Part shown: piece after piece, positions 9,965 through 18,835 of the stretch
How the letters are laid out: each line of letters begins with the position of its first letter
Numbering within the stretch: position 1 is the stretch's first letter
DNA from: Anaerotruncus sp. MC2020
GTDB taxonomy: Bacteria; Bacillota; Clostridia; Oscillospirales; Ruminococcaceae
Length of the DNA stretch: 64,000 bases
Direction: 5' to 3'
Assembly (NCBI GenBank): GCA_000701945.1
Contig: KL370840.1
Span: 832,113-896,112 of the forward strand
The notes under the pieces: generated by a model
Told to the model about the DNA's origin: nothing
The model's database searches: none
What the model saw: only the letters and a program-made list of their open reading frames with translations
Translations under genes and position numbers: made by a program

Positions 9965-10363
9965 TTACAGTTTATACTGCATGAAATTATTGTTGTGCGT
10001 AAATCCGAATGCCGTGTACAGTTTCACTCCCATATCCGATGCCGTGATCTGAACTGTTCCGCAGCCATAGTTACTTGCTTCATCTACCACTCGCTTCAGA
10101 AGCTCGCTTGCAATGCCTTTGCGCCGATATTCCTTGTCCGTGAACATACTTGACAGCAGTCCTATCCTGCCGCTGGGACAGCCGAAATACGGCGGCTTTT
10201 CTACGAATGACATTCCGCTTGTGCCGATGATCTTATCGCCGTCAAGTTCGAGCCAAGCTACAAAAGTGCCGTCAGCCATGTGCCGTGTGTAATAGCCTTT
10301 CAGTGCAGGATAGAGGTCGGTATCCTCCTTTGCACCTTCCTCCCGCAGCTGGTTTATCCTCAT
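9965..10363 (-). CDS. GNAT family N-acetyltransferase, probable 5' frameshift
   Basis: A 132-residue acetyl-CoA-dependent acetyltransferase. Motif A is clear: LLSSMFTDKEYRRKGIASELL, where RRKGIA holds the pyrophosphate of CoA. The substrate is unknown. The frame stays open upstream of the ATG at 10363 and reads NTEKELDTFIK, which looks like true family sequence. However, the only good RBS (GGAGGT, 10416-10411) precedes an ATG at 10406-10404 in a different frame that stops after nine codons. A small indel in that short interval is likely, either a mutation or a sequence error. Confidence 0.7.
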   Translation of the reverse strand: MRINQLREEGAKEDTDLYPALKGYYTRHMADGTFVAWLELDGDKIIGTSGMSFVEKPPYFGCPSGRIGLLSSMFTDKEYRRKGIASELLKRVVDEASNYGCGTVQITASDMGVKLYTAFGFTHNNNFMQYKL

Positions 10364-10478
10364 TTTTATAAAAGTGTCAAGCTCTTTTTCTGTATTCTGT
10401 TTTCATAAAAACCTCCACTCTCCTTAATATTATACACATTATACCATAGCAAACTCGGCTTTTCAAGAAATTCATCTA

Positions 10479-11102
10479 CTATTTTACAAGGCAATAGTCA
10501 AGCTCTCCAAGTATTCGCTGAGCCTGTTCATAGTCGTCGATACAGAGCCTTTCTGTTAGAGATAGCTGATGTATAGGCAATTCTTCGGACAAAACACCAG
10601 CGTTATCTATGATAAGCTCCATATCCGGTTGCAAGTCACGAACTTCGTCTTCATCACGCAGAACGAACAGTATATCGCGGTCTTTATATGCTGCGAGAGG
10701 GATAGTTCCGAGAGCTTCAATCATCATGTCCGTTATCTCAATATGCTCCAGTCTATAAGCCGGAAACTCCATTCTTATCATCTCATCGCTCTTTTGAACG
10801 GTAAACTCACCAATCTGACCGTATATATTGAGAGTATCAGCATCCTGAGCATAGTAGTTGAAGAGCACGAACGCAGTAGCCAGAGTAGCGTGACCGCAGA
10901 AATCAATCTCCTTCTTTGGAGTGAACCAGCGGATATGATAACGGTTGTTCTCATTTACAACAAAAGCAGTCTCCGACAGATTATTCTCAGCTGCGATACT
11001 TTGCATGATGTCTTCACTTGGAAATGAGTCCAGAACGCATACAGCAGCAGGATTTCCTGAGAATATTTTGTCAGTGAAAGCGTCAACGATGTATTGTTTC
11101 AT
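10479..11102 (-). pseudogene. PhzF-family isomerase, C-terminal half replaced
   Basis: The N-terminal about 163 residues are a good PhzF (diaminopimelate epimerase-like) domain. The catalytic Glu sits in NNLSETAFVV, and DFCGHATLATAF is the substrate-binding loop. PhzF enzymes are usually 260-300 residues with two matching halves; here the second half, including its DPVCGSG-type motif, is absent. From about residue 164 (DNAGVLSEELPIHQLSLTE onward) the sequence is unrelated to PhzF and I do not recognise it. The RBS and ATG at 11102 are normal (CAGGAGAAACAA). The chimera is unlikely to be catalytically competent. Confidence 0.7.
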
Positions 11103-11143
11103 TTGTTTCTCCTGTTATATAGAAATGCGATAATAGACTATCA

Positions 11144-12355
11144 TTATGATTCTTCAAATAACATATCTGCCGCATCAAGGTCAAGAAGATAATACTTCCT
11201 GCCTTTCTGACGGTTTTCAATAAGCAGTTCTTCCGGTATAAGCCTTAACCTGCTCCGTACAGTATTCTCGGACAGTTTGAGCTCGTTAAGAATCTCTTCG
11301 CGTGATATACCGATATTGGAGAATAACGCTGCCTGTATCAGAAGTTCATACAAGTAAGAGATATCAGTCTTCTCAGAATTCGGTAGGTTGGCGATACGCT
11401 GACGATAGTATTTCCATTTGTATTTCTTTTCTTCAAGAGTTTCCAAAAGCTGCTGTAACGATATCTCAACTATGTTAAAAAACATCTCCACAAACGGCGT
11501 AAGCTCGGCTTTGTTATGTGGATCGTTACACACATCAAACGCCTTATAATACTTGGAGATATTCTCCTTGACAGTATATGACAGTCTGAATCCTATCAAC
11601 GGATTGAGCTGTCTTGAGAGAAGATAACTGCTGATGAATCGGCTTGTTCTGCCGTTACCGTCATAGAATGGATGAATGTATCCAAACAAGTAATGGAACA
11701 CCGCAATCCTGATGAAAATATCAATGCTGTCATCATTCAGCACATCAAGGCTCTGGTTCATGGTATCGATTATCTTGCTCTCCGGTGATATTCCTTTGTG
11801 GATGACCTTCTGAGTTGCCGACTGAACTTCTACTCCGGAATGACGGAACATTTCTCCATCAGGGAGATTCTCAGGATCAGTTGCCTTTATCTCCTCATAG
11901 AAGATATCATCATAGACCTTGCGTATATCCTGACAAGTTTTAAACGACATTGTGTTATCGTTTTCAAGAGCTGCATATTTTGCAACAAGTCCAACGAACC
12001 TGTTGCGTCTATCATGAGTGGACAGGTCCTGTAGTATCTCACCTATCTCTTTTCTTGTACTGTGAACTCCCTCAATGTTGTTTGTAAGGAGTATTTCATC
12101 TATAAGGCACTTGGAAGCAAACTGAGATATCGCAAGCTGAGGAAGCGTGTTCGCAACAGCGTTAACAGCCTTATCCAAACGCTCTATCGAAATTATCTGC
12201 TTGTATATTTCGGGAGTCTGACAGATAAACGCAGCATTCCCCCCGATATTCACAGACAGATGAATAGTATCGTCATCGTTATACCTGCTTTCGTATTCTG
12301 TCTTATACTCTTTTGCTCCCATATGGAACAAGGCTTTTAAAGTTTTTCTTGACAT
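11144..12355 (-). CDS. Fic family protein (AMPylase) with N-terminal inhibitory motif and wHTH tail
   Basis: A 403-residue Fic-domain protein that transfers AMP or another nucleotide part to target hydroxyls. The catalytic motif HPFYDGNGR is at 228-236. An N-terminal class II inhibition helix carries (S/T)xxxE(G/N) as TNNIEG at 91-96, so activity is expected to be self-restrained. The C-terminal about 80 residues are a winged-helix domain (GISREEILNELKLSENTVRSRL), which suggests DNA binding. The ATG at 12355 is preferred because AAAGGAG lies nine bases upstream; the ATG at 12364 directly abuts that RBS. The gene is complete and may act as a stand-alone toxin or regulator. Confidence 0.9.
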   Translation of the reverse strand: MSRKTLKALFHMGAKEYKTEYESRYNDDDTIHLSVNIGGNAAFICQTPEIYKQIISIERLDKAVNAVANTLPQLAISQFASKCLIDEILLTNNIEGVHSTRKEIGEILQDLSTHDRRNRFVGLVAKYAALENDNTMSFKTCQDIRKVYDDIFYEEIKATDPENLPDGEMFRHSGVEVQSATQKVIHKGISPESKIIDTMNQSLDVLNDDSIDIFIRIAVFHYLFGYIHPFYDGNGRTSRFISSYLLSRQLNPLIGFRLSYTVKENISKYYKAFDVCNDPHNKAELTPFVEMFFNIVEISLQQLLETLEEKKYKWKYYRQRIANLPNSEKTDISYLYELLIQAALFSNIGISREEILNELKLSENTVRSRLRLIPEELLIENRQKGRKYYLLDLDAADMLFEES

Positions 12356-12364
12356 ATATCTCAT

Positions 12365-12737
12365 CTCCTTTGCCTGTTGTAAATACTATTTAACGCTCAT
12401 TATAAGTTGTGAATTGAGTATATCTCTAAGCGATTGGTTGTATAAAACGCAAAAATACACGATTTTTGAGTTTTTGCATCTTGATTATATCATATACATA
12501 CGCAAAAGTCAATAGGGAAAAGAAGCTCTCCACATTATAGTGTTTCCCTACTGCTATCCGAGTTTCTCACGAATTACGGGGAGACACAATGTATATGTGA
12601 AAACAAAAGCACCTGCCGGAGCAGGTACTTTGTGGGTATTCAGTTGATCTGGAAAATCAAAGGATAGGTTATTAATGTTTTTTGCGCTGTCTACTTGACA
12701 GGGGGCGGGTCAGACAGCGGGTGTTTTTTTATTTGGA
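12365..12737. other. Intergenic stretch with two hairpins
   Basis: No gene. An 11-bp near-perfect stem at 12606-12631 (AAAGCACCTGC / GCAGGTACTTT) and a larger CGCTGTCT / AGACAGCG hairpin at about 12685-12720 lie downstream of the GGDEF gene, and one of them probably terminates it. Confidence 0.5.
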
Positions 12738-14117
12738 TCAACGAACATACTTAGCGTAATATGCAGCCTTGTCTGCATCACAGTTCTTCTTTGCTTCGAT
12801 GAAAGTATGACGGTAATCTCCGAGCTTATCCTTGTCAAATTCAGCAAAGCCCTTTGCAACGGAAAGCTTCGCTTCCTTACCCTTCTGATGATTGTACTCT
12901 GCAATCTTTTCATCAAAGGCGGAGAATGTCTCCTCAACCTCAAAACGTGATTTATCGGTCACGATAACGATGAATTCGTCGCCTAAAATATGAAAAACAT
13001 TGCTCTTTCCGTAAACAGCCTTTAGTATATCCGCACATTCAAACAGAATCTGATCGCCTATCTCATAGCCGGAATTTGTATATACTTTATCGAAGCCGTT
13101 GATATCGAAGAATGCAACGGAGAATACAGCATTTCCGGCAGCTATTCTTTCTTCGAGCTCCTTTAGCTTCAGCTTGTAGGCAGCCTTGTTGCTTACGCCT
13201 GTGGTACTGTCATTATACAGCTCGGAATCAAGATATTTCATATACTTCTGGAGCTTCTTGTTTACAGCATCAATGCTTGTATTGAGCTCGTCATACTCGT
13301 TGAGCGTTACCTCCTTTTTCTCCTCGCCTGTTGCCAGAGTTTTCAGAAGAGCACTCTTGTTTTCCGGAAGCATACTGAGTTTTTTGATAGAGTTCTCCAT
13401 AATATGATTATCGAGTTTCTGGGTCTCTTTTTCGAGTTCAGCCATTTTACGCAGCATCGCGGAAAAACGCTTCCTGTTCTGAGACATTATTATGAATCCA
13501 AGGGCGATACCTATTGTCAGTGTGACCGCTATGAGTATTATCGCAACAGAAAGGTGTGAACTGAGCTTTCCGTCATACCAATCCGCATTAAAGTCAACTC
13601 CGACGATACCGGCAATATTGCCTTCGGAATCGAAAACAGGACTGTATGCCGAATAAAACTTTCCCCAGGCATCGCTGTAAGCCTCCTTATCGACACTCGG
13701 CTTACCCTTTGCAGCCTGCTTTAGCGCATCAGTGGTCTTGATGGGCGAACCGAACTCGCCCGGATCCTCAACCGCAGGGTCTATCGTGAAGGTGAACGTC
13801 CCGTCATCCTCAGCTCTTATACCGTAGATATAATCGAGTTCAATGTTTTCTTGGAAGGAACGCAGTGTTTCAAGCGCGGCATTATAGCCTTCTGTACCCT
13901 CATCATCAGCCGTAAGGTTTTTCAGCATATCTCCGTCAAGCTGATACGCCGCAGTATTAGCAATGTCGAGCATTCTCTGGTCTATCTGTTCACGAAGTGT
14001 CTTTTTTTCCATAGCCATCAGGGTAATACCCATAAGTACATTCGTAAGGAGCAGAAGAGCCATAGCTATAATGAAATTCCGCTTGCTTGTTTTAACTTTT
14101 CTGTCTGTAACTTCCAT
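12738..14117 (-). CDS. Membrane sensor with degenerate GGDEF (LGDEF) domain
   Basis: A 459-residue protein. TM1 (about 14-35), an extracellular Cache-like sensor (YIYGIRAEDDGTFTF, VFDSEGNIAGIVGVD), TM2 (188-211), a coiled linker, then a GGDEF domain (DSTTGVSNKAAYK, FFDINGFDKVYTNSGYEIGD). The active loop reads LGDEF at 378-382 instead of GGDEF, so c-di-GMP synthesis is doubtful; the protein may bind GTP or act as a receptor. The ATG at 14117 is set by AGAGGTG seven bases upstream; an upstream ATG at 14156 lacks one. It resembles the intact cyclase at 30574 in layout. Confidence 0.8.
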   Translation of the reverse strand: MEVTDRKVKTSKRNFIIAMALLLLTNVLMGITLMAMEKKTLREQIDQRMLDIANTAAYQLDGDMLKNLTADDEGTEGYNAALETLRSFQENIELDYIYGIRAEDDGTFTFTIDPAVEDPGEFGSPIKTTDALKQAAKGKPSVDKEAYSDAWGKFYSAYSPVFDSEGNIAGIVGVDFNADWYDGKLSSHLSVAIILIAVTLTIGIALGFIIMSQNRKRFSAMLRKMAELEKETQKLDNHIMENSIKKLSMLPENKSALLKTLATGEEKKEVTLNEYDELNTSIDAVNKKLQKYMKYLDSELYNDSTTGVSNKAAYKLKLKELEERIAAGNAVFSVAFFDINGFDKVYTNSGYEIGDQILFECADILKAVYGKSNVFHILGDEFIVIVTDKSRFEVEETFSAFDEKIAEYNHQKGKEAKLSVAKGFAEFDKDKLGDYRHTFIEAKKNCDADKAAYYAKYVR

Positions 14118-14544
14118 AACGCACCTCTTTATTGTATTTCTTGTGAAAACCGGCATTATTATTTCTCTTGATCCGGATGATTTATTTGCACTAATTTTAC
14201 CATATTAGCAAAAAAATGTCAATAATTTGTCCTTAAAAAAGCTGCACAAAAACCCGCAATATATACAAACGGTATATTGAGTCGAGCTATCAACTAGTCA
14301 TATATTTAATAATTCGCAAATTCTTAATTATATCACGACCAGTTAGTTGGAGTAGCGCCTTAGACACGAATATTGGAGATTATGATCAATACAAGGCCCG
14401 ACATAGATTATATCGCCATCATGAGGAGACTACTGCGTTTTTGAAGCAACATACTGTCCTGATGAACGTAATGACGGGGATTTTTCGTTTATAATTGCCT
14501 CCGCATTATAATAATATATGTACAGATAATAAGAATAATAGTTA
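14118..14544. other. Intergenic stretch
   Basis: No gene with a start. A + frame near 14340-14490 (DQYKARHRLYRHHEETT and following) stays open about 50 codons to a TAA and could be a worn fragment; I cannot assign it. Confidence 0.25.
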
Positions 14545-14602
14545 GAGAACAGCTACCCGGCCCAAAGGCCGGGTAAGAAGTATTATCTTTGTAGCTGTTC
14601 TC
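14545..14602. repeat. Nested inverted repeats downstream of the relaxase gene
   Basis: A perfect 12-bp outer pair (GAGAACAGCTAC 14545-14556 / GTAGCTGTTCTC 14591-14602) and a perfect 9-bp inner pair (TACCCGGCC 14554-14562 / GGCCGGGTA 14567-14575) overlap by three bases. Only one full pairing can form at a time, or a shortened outer stem plus the inner stem. It sits just past the 3' end of the relaxase gene and may terminate it, or be a recombination or transfer site. Confidence 0.6.
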
Positions 14603-14647
14603 ATTTTCTGTTTTGTTGGGGGATATTCAGTTCATGCAGCGGTATGC

Positions 14648-15283
14648 TCAATCATTGGAAGTGTTATGTGGGTAGAAGATTCGCGTGAAATCGTCATTTT
14701 TCTTTTTCCCGCCACTCTGTCCGTTGCTATTCTCAGATTGAGCGTTATTCTGCTCAGTTGGAGTATCGTTCGTTTCAAGATCTTTTTTCTTGTTCTTCTT
14801 TTCGATTACGAGTCTGACCGGCTTTCCTATTACATCAGCACAGTTCTGAGCCATAGAGAAGTTGAGTTTGTTGTTGGGATGGAGCAATCTGCCGGTTTTC
14901 ATATTCGTTGTACCAACAAAATCATGAGCATGATAATCGGAATCTCCCCTTTGTTTTTTGTGAATCCCGATATAAATCTGGTGTTCATCCTTAAGCGGTT
15001 CCACCACTTTATCAGCAATACTCATAGCCGTTTCAGCATCAGGAGCTGTATCCTTCAGAAATGACATCATGAATTGGATATACTGGTTCTTGCCTTCGTT
15101 ACCGTGATATTTAGCCATTGTATCAAACTGCTTCTGAGCATTTTCCGGATCATTTGCATCTACGCCATATCCTCTTACTGCAACACTATCCTCGTTTGAG
15201 GGATATTCAGATACGTTTTTGGAGTATTCCTCACCTCCGTCAGCGTGGGTGATGATTTTTATTATATCATAGTTCTTGTCCAT
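14648..15283 (-). CDS. Relaxase/mobilisation protein (MobA/VirD2-like), short
   Basis: A 211-residue protein related to DNA-nicking relaxases of mobilisable plasmids and elements. The metal-binding motif III is visible as YHAHDFVGTTNMKTG (HAH at 118-120, the usual third ligand position occupied by N). The preceding YHGNEGKNQYIQFMMSF and GIHKK strands fit the relaxase core. The tail (from about 165) is Lys/Asn/Gln-rich and disordered. The protein is shorter than usual (300 or more) and no clear catalytic Tyr motif is evident at the N-terminus. Its start overlaps the mobC-like gene by 22 bases, so the two are translationally coupled. Confidence 0.65.
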   Translation of the reverse strand: MDKNYDIIKIITHADGGEEYSKNVSEYPSNEDSVAVRGYGVDANDPENAQKQFDTMAKYHGNEGKNQYIQFMMSFLKDTAPDAETAMSIADKVVEPLKDEHQIYIGIHKKQRGDSDYHAHDFVGTTNMKTGRLLHPNNKLNFSMAQNCADVIGKPVRLVIEKKNKKKDLETNDTPTEQNNAQSENSNGQSGGKKKNDDFTRIFYPHNTSND

Positions 15284-15531
15284 AGCTTATTCTCCTCCTC
15301 CTGAGCTTTCTGGATCAGTGCTTTATTTCCCGTATTCACACCCTCCCAGCATAAGTTGATGATGGTTTGTGTCTTGGCCATAAACATCGGATAGTTCGTA
15401 TTGTCTTTGCCCTTTAATCTGCGATTAGCTTCTTTCGAGAATGACGTTTTCTTAGCCTTAGCCGTTTCCTCGATATCAGCAATCGTATCGTTCGGTATTC
15501 TCAGTGTCTTTGGACTTGTACCAGTTTTCAT
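15262..15531 (-). CDS. Ribbon-helix-helix mobilisation accessory protein (MobC-like)
   Basis: An 89-residue protein. The N-terminal TLRIPNDTIADIEETAKAKKTSFSKEANRRL fits a ribbon-helix-helix DNA-binding fold, and the C-terminal half is helical. Position directly upstream of and overlapping the relaxase gene matches MobC-type proteins that bind oriT and assist nicking. RBS GGAGGTTATAAACC precedes the ATG at 15531. The RHH assignment rests on pattern; the MobC role is inferred from context. Confidence 0.6.
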   Translation of the reverse strand: MKTGTSPKTLRIPNDTIADIEETAKAKKTSFSKEANRRLKGKDNTNYPMFMAKTQTIINLCWEGVNTGNKALIQKAQEEENKLWTRTMI

Positions 15532-15874
15532 GGTTTATAACCTCCAGTTAATCTGAATTCAGAACGTGACTCATGTGTGAATGTTCCGGACCATTCCAAC
15601 CTAACAATACAACAGGATTTGTTCATTTCCCCCTTCACATGTATATCATGAATGGGATGATGATGTATCTGTCTTTATGTATGTTTATATACACGCGTAT
15701 GTCTACGTTTATTACTTGTATTATTATATATAATATATTTAACATAAATAATATAATATATTATAATATTATTTATATCAAGAATATAATCTAGATAATA
15801 CTAGAAATAATAATATTTGCAGGTATAAAAGCACATTTGTCATACGTCCTTACTACATAGTACATTCGTCACAC
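15532..15874. other. AT-rich region upstream of mobC, candidate oriT
   Basis: No gene. At 15579-15596 an imperfect palindrome GAATGTTCCGGACCATTC (16 of 18 symmetrical) lies 50 bases upstream of mobC and could be an oriT half or RHH operator. From about 15700 to 15830 the sequence is almost only A and T (repeated TATAATATAT-like stretches), as at plasmid origins or strongly bent DNA. Confidence 0.4.
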
Positions 15875-15909
15875 AAAAAAATATCCTCCCGAATCATCGA
15901 GAGGATATT
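15875..15909 (-). terminator. Rho-independent terminator of the DUF1848 gene
   Basis: Read on the minus strand: AATATCCTC, 12-base loop, GAGGATATT, then T6; eight bases beyond the stop codon. Confidence 0.85.
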
Positions 15910-15916
15910 ATCATAT

Positions 15917-16843
15917 TCAGAAAAACGACAACTGGTTATTAATCCAGCTTACCTGCTCCGCTTGATGAATTACTTCGCCTTCTTGCAAATCACCGACAAG
16001 GAATGGAGAAGTCGGATCGTGTAAGCTAATGTTGCGTTTAACGTTGCTGCTGTTTGAGTTTGCATAACAGTAGCGGCAGAGGTGAGCGCAGGTATCGTAA
16101 ACACCGATATCCGTACCAAGAATGCAGCTGCATTCTGAACGCAGGGATTTCTTCTTGGGTATATCCAGGGAGCAACCAATTGAAGCTTCAAATGTCTCCT
16201 GCGTCATGCAGCCATTACAATCCACGCCGTATGGTGCCAGGTCATTTCCCTCAGCACAGGCTTTTATCGTTATGCCGTAATGTCTACCGATATCTGCAAA
16301 AGCCTTTCCGATAGCTGCACGCTCCTGCGGAGATACTGTTCTGACCTGCGGAAAGTTGCGAAGGACCTTCTCATACAGGTCGATGAAGCTGATAACGCAA
16401 ACTTTTGTATAACCTGAGAGGGTTCTGCACATCTCCTCGAAGTCGGATATGTGACGCTTGACTGAATAAGTGCTGTCAACAAATATCGGATCATACCTCC
16501 AGCCGATACAGTTGACTCCTACAGCTTTCGACAGCGTAATAAAATCCTGCATAACCTTTTCTTTCGGAGGAACGTTTGGCTCGATGTCCTTGCCGTATGG
16601 AGTTATAGTCACGAACCAGTATTGGTTGAAGCGACTGAGCTCGTCCAAGTGTTTCAGCATCGGAGCAGGATCCTTAGTGCAGAAGGATATACAGTCCACA
16701 ACTTCCGGAGACAGCTCATAGCGGGTTATCCAGTCTTGACGATATGGATTACGCACAAGCACATATCCTGCTCTGATCCTGTTCATGAACCATTCAGAGT
16801 AAAATGCAGGGATATCTGTCCTCATTCCTGTGTTTAAAATCAT
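15917..16843 (-). CDS. DUF1848 family protein with Cys-rich C-terminus
   Basis: A 308-residue protein matching the DUF1848 layout: the start MILNTGMRTDIPAFYSEWF, the segment VDCISFCTKDPAPML, YDPIFVD, and a C-terminal cluster CSCILGTDIGVYDTCAHLC then CRYCYAN. The four-cysteine end resembles an Fe-S or zinc site; the CxYC pattern recalls radical-SAM-like proteins, but biochemical function is unknown. The ATG at 16843 is chosen for its RBS (TAGGGAGAATT); the frame extends 63 bases upstream to another ATG without RBS. It is monocistronic with its own terminator. Confidence 0.85.
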   Translation of the reverse strand: MILNTGMRTDIPAFYSEWFMNRIRAGYVLVRNPYRQDWITRYELSPEVVDCISFCTKDPAPMLKHLDELSRFNQYWFVTITPYGKDIEPNVPPKEKVMQDFITLSKAVGVNCIGWRYDPIFVDSTYSVKRHISDFEEMCRTLSGYTKVCVISFIDLYEKVLRNFPQVRTVSPQERAAIGKAFADIGRHYGITIKACAEGNDLAPYGVDCNGCMTQETFEASIGCSLDIPKKKSLRSECSCILGTDIGVYDTCAHLCRYCYANSNSSNVKRNISLHDPTSPFLVGDLQEGEVIHQAEQVSWINNQLSFF

Positions 16844-17052
16844 AATTCTCCCTATTTTTTTCGGCAGTGGGGTTTCCCTATCACTGCCAGAATCTATATA
16901 TTTCACAGCTTAGCCCCCCGTAATGGGCGGTGATGCTGTGGCAGTAATGCTCTGTGTCTTTCTTGACAGTGCGATCCGATGCTGGAACGATACAGGCGAC
17001 AGTATTTATGACAGTAGGGATATGCTTGTTTTGTAGAGCTACAAATCAGAAT

Positions 17053-18141
17053 TCAGCTGTCTAATCCATCAATAAATGACTTTATGACCTCGCCGCATTC
17101 TTCCGGTTTCTGCACATAAATCAAATGTGCGCCGCCGAGAAGAACGACCTCGCAGTTTCCCATTTTTTCCGTATACGGATACAGGATATCTTCTCTGCGC
17201 CGTGCTTCCCTGTCCAGTTCTTCCTGTATTCTTTCATCATCCGCGTTCTTGTCAATGCCGAGATAATCATCTCCGAATACCTGTCTGTTCCAATCCAGAA
17301 ACGCTCTGAATTCCTCCTTCGTTTGGAAACCGGAGCTCGAACAGATATACAGCTTTGGTATATCATTGGTGACAATACTCTTGAAAGCTTCCTGCAAACT
17401 CTCTGCAGTCATCGAGCTTTCAGATTCAGGTGCAATGGAGTCCCATGTCATCAGCTGCAGTGCATTGGTGAGGCGCTGTTCTTCCTCCGAATAGCTGTCA
17501 GGAAGACGATAAGTCCATCCCAGCAAGTATCTGCCGAATCCGAGCTTTGCAAGAAATTCCAGTACTTTTTCATCCAAGCCAACGGGATCCTGATTCGGCA
17601 GGTCATAGACACCGCTGCCGCTGAGCTCAGCGCCGTCCAGAAAAACAACCGCCTTGATCTCTTCAGGATATTTGCTCTCCCAATATGTCGCATAGGCACC
17701 GCCCATAGAATGTCCCATCAGCAGATACGGTGCTTCGATTCCTGCATTCTGCAAAGCAGTCCTGTAATCCGCAACGATGTGTTCGGCGGTCATATCCTGC
17801 CAGGTATCATCGCTCAGACCATAGCCTGCGCGGTCAATAAATACGACCAGATTGTCCCTTTCCAGTGCGGCGGTCATTTTTCTTTCAGTTACGGAATATT
17901 CTCCCGAAACAATCCCTGAAAGAGAAACTATCGTGTGGCTGCCGTTTTCATTTCCGAATTTCGAAACATTCAGGCAATAATCTCCGACCGGAACGGGATT
18001 GACATAGCCTTTTTCTGTGAGCAGTTCAATCTCCTGTTTCGTCTTGACACGGTGAATCACGAATGTCACCAGCGTAAACAGCAGAAGAAGAATCAGTAAT
18101 ATCAGCAATATTCGCCCTGTCATCTTTATTGCTTTCTTCAT
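17053..18141 (-). CDS. Membrane-anchored alpha/beta hydrolase
   Basis: A 362-residue protein. An N-terminal membrane anchor (about 10-31, ILLILLILLLLFTLVTFVI) is followed by an alpha/beta hydrolase fold: the IDRAGYGLSD strand-loop, the nucleophile elbow LMGHSMGG, and a late LLGGAHLIYVQKPEE supplying the His. It resembles proline-iminopeptidase-like or BioH-like hydrolases; the substrate is unknown. RBS AAAGGGG lies nine bases before the ATG. Confidence 0.82.
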   Translation of the reverse strand: MKKAIKMTGRILLILLILLLLFTLVTFVIHRVKTKQEIELLTEKGYVNPVPVGDYCLNVSKFGNENGSHTIVSLSGIVSGEYSVTERKMTAALERDNLVVFIDRAGYGLSDDTWQDMTAEHIVADYRTALQNAGIEAPYLLMGHSMGGAYATYWESKYPEEIKAVVFLDGAELSGSGVYDLPNQDPVGLDEKVLEFLAKLGFGRYLLGWTYRLPDSYSEEEQRLTNALQLMTWDSIAPESESSMTAESLQEAFKSIVTNDIPKLYICSSSGFQTKEEFRAFLDWNRQVFGDDYLGIDKNADDERIQEELDREARRREDILYPYTEKMGNCEVVLLGGAHLIYVQKPEECGEVIKSFIDGLDS

Positions 18142-18241
18142 TAGAGTACCCCTTTATAAGTTCCGATTTGAAGCGGAACCCCCGCTTTTCCATATTATAA
18201 CATAAGCCCATAGAAAAAGTCAACCGAAAGGAGTGATACAC

Positions 18242-18268
18242 ATGGGTATTTTCAGCAGCGACATCTGA
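18242..18268 (+). pseudogene. Mini-ORF with strong RBS, probable gene-start relic
   Basis: GAAAGGAGTGATACAC precedes ATG GGT ATT TTC AGC AGC GAC ATC TGA (MGIFSSDI). The RBS is excellent and the peptide looks like a normal protein N-terminus, so the rest of the gene was probably lost. It could also be a leader peptide, but nothing is encoded just downstream on this strand. Confidence 0.35.
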
Positions 18269-18314
18269 AAATAAGGCAGTCCTTCCGGACGGAGGGGCTG
18301 CTGTCACTGAAACC

Positions 18315-18701
18315 TTATTCTTCAACGACTGAGGTATTCAGCAATTCAATAAACGCTTCGATGCTTTCAGAAATATGTACTTGTTCATCAACATTTTCAC
18401 TATCGAGATAATAAACCTGATGTGTTTTGTCACTCCAATAATAATAATTGCCGCCATTATCATATGCAAGCGGATACCAGTCAGAGGGGACAAAATTGCA
18501 CATCGGTTCGTCTCGAGCATCATCAGTTGCATATTCAAAATCAATATCCCCATCTTCCAGCGCAACAAGACTGGCAACAACATAGGAGCGTTCATTGATT
18601 TTGATTTCACACATCTTTATACCATTGCAGTCTGTTCTGGCATAAAGCAGTTTAAGAATATCGGGAAAGGTGATGTTGTACTTCTTCTCAAGGTAGGCAA
18701 T
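18315..18701 (-). pseudogene. SMI1/KNR4 (SUKH) family protein, 5'-truncated
   Basis: The frame is open from 18701 with no start for 87 bases and reads IAYLEKKYNITFPDILKLL, a typical SUKH N-terminal helix, before the first ATG (18614). It then continues with FVPSDWYPLAYDNGGNYYYW, the core SUKH strand-loop, and a C-terminal ISESIEAFIELLN. SUKH proteins are often immunity partners of polymorphic toxins. The first codons and the RBS are missing; translation from the internal ATG at 18614 would give a partial 99-residue domain. The break at 18701 abuts a foreign gene end. Confidence 0.65.
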
Positions 18702-18773
18702 TCATTCCAAGAAGCACAAGCGAGAGCTATGGACAGCGTTGCAAGCTGTATTCTCGGAAAAAACAGGGTATAA
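18702..18773 (+). pseudogene. C-terminal gene fragment, possibly tyrosine integrase
   Basis: A + frame reads FQEAQARAMDSVASCILGKNRV and stops. The pattern resembles the last helix of Firmicute tyrosine integrases and is followed by a terminator-like hairpin. It joins the SUKH fragment exactly at 18701/18702. The integrase identity is only a suggestion. Confidence 0.3.
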
Positions 18774-18835
18774 AATCTGTTAGTACCGTCTAAAGGACAT
18801 GTAAAGGACAAAACCATTTTTGGTATAAAAAATGA

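Noticed and set aside
12660..12730. GC-rich GACAGGGGGCGGGTC hairpin as a riboswitch
   Set aside because: It lies 3' of the GGDEF gene with no downstream gene on either strand close enough to regulate; more likely a terminator.
14336..14492. Small gene upstream of the relaxase region
   Set aside because: An open stretch of about 50 codons has no start codon with RBS and no recognisable family.
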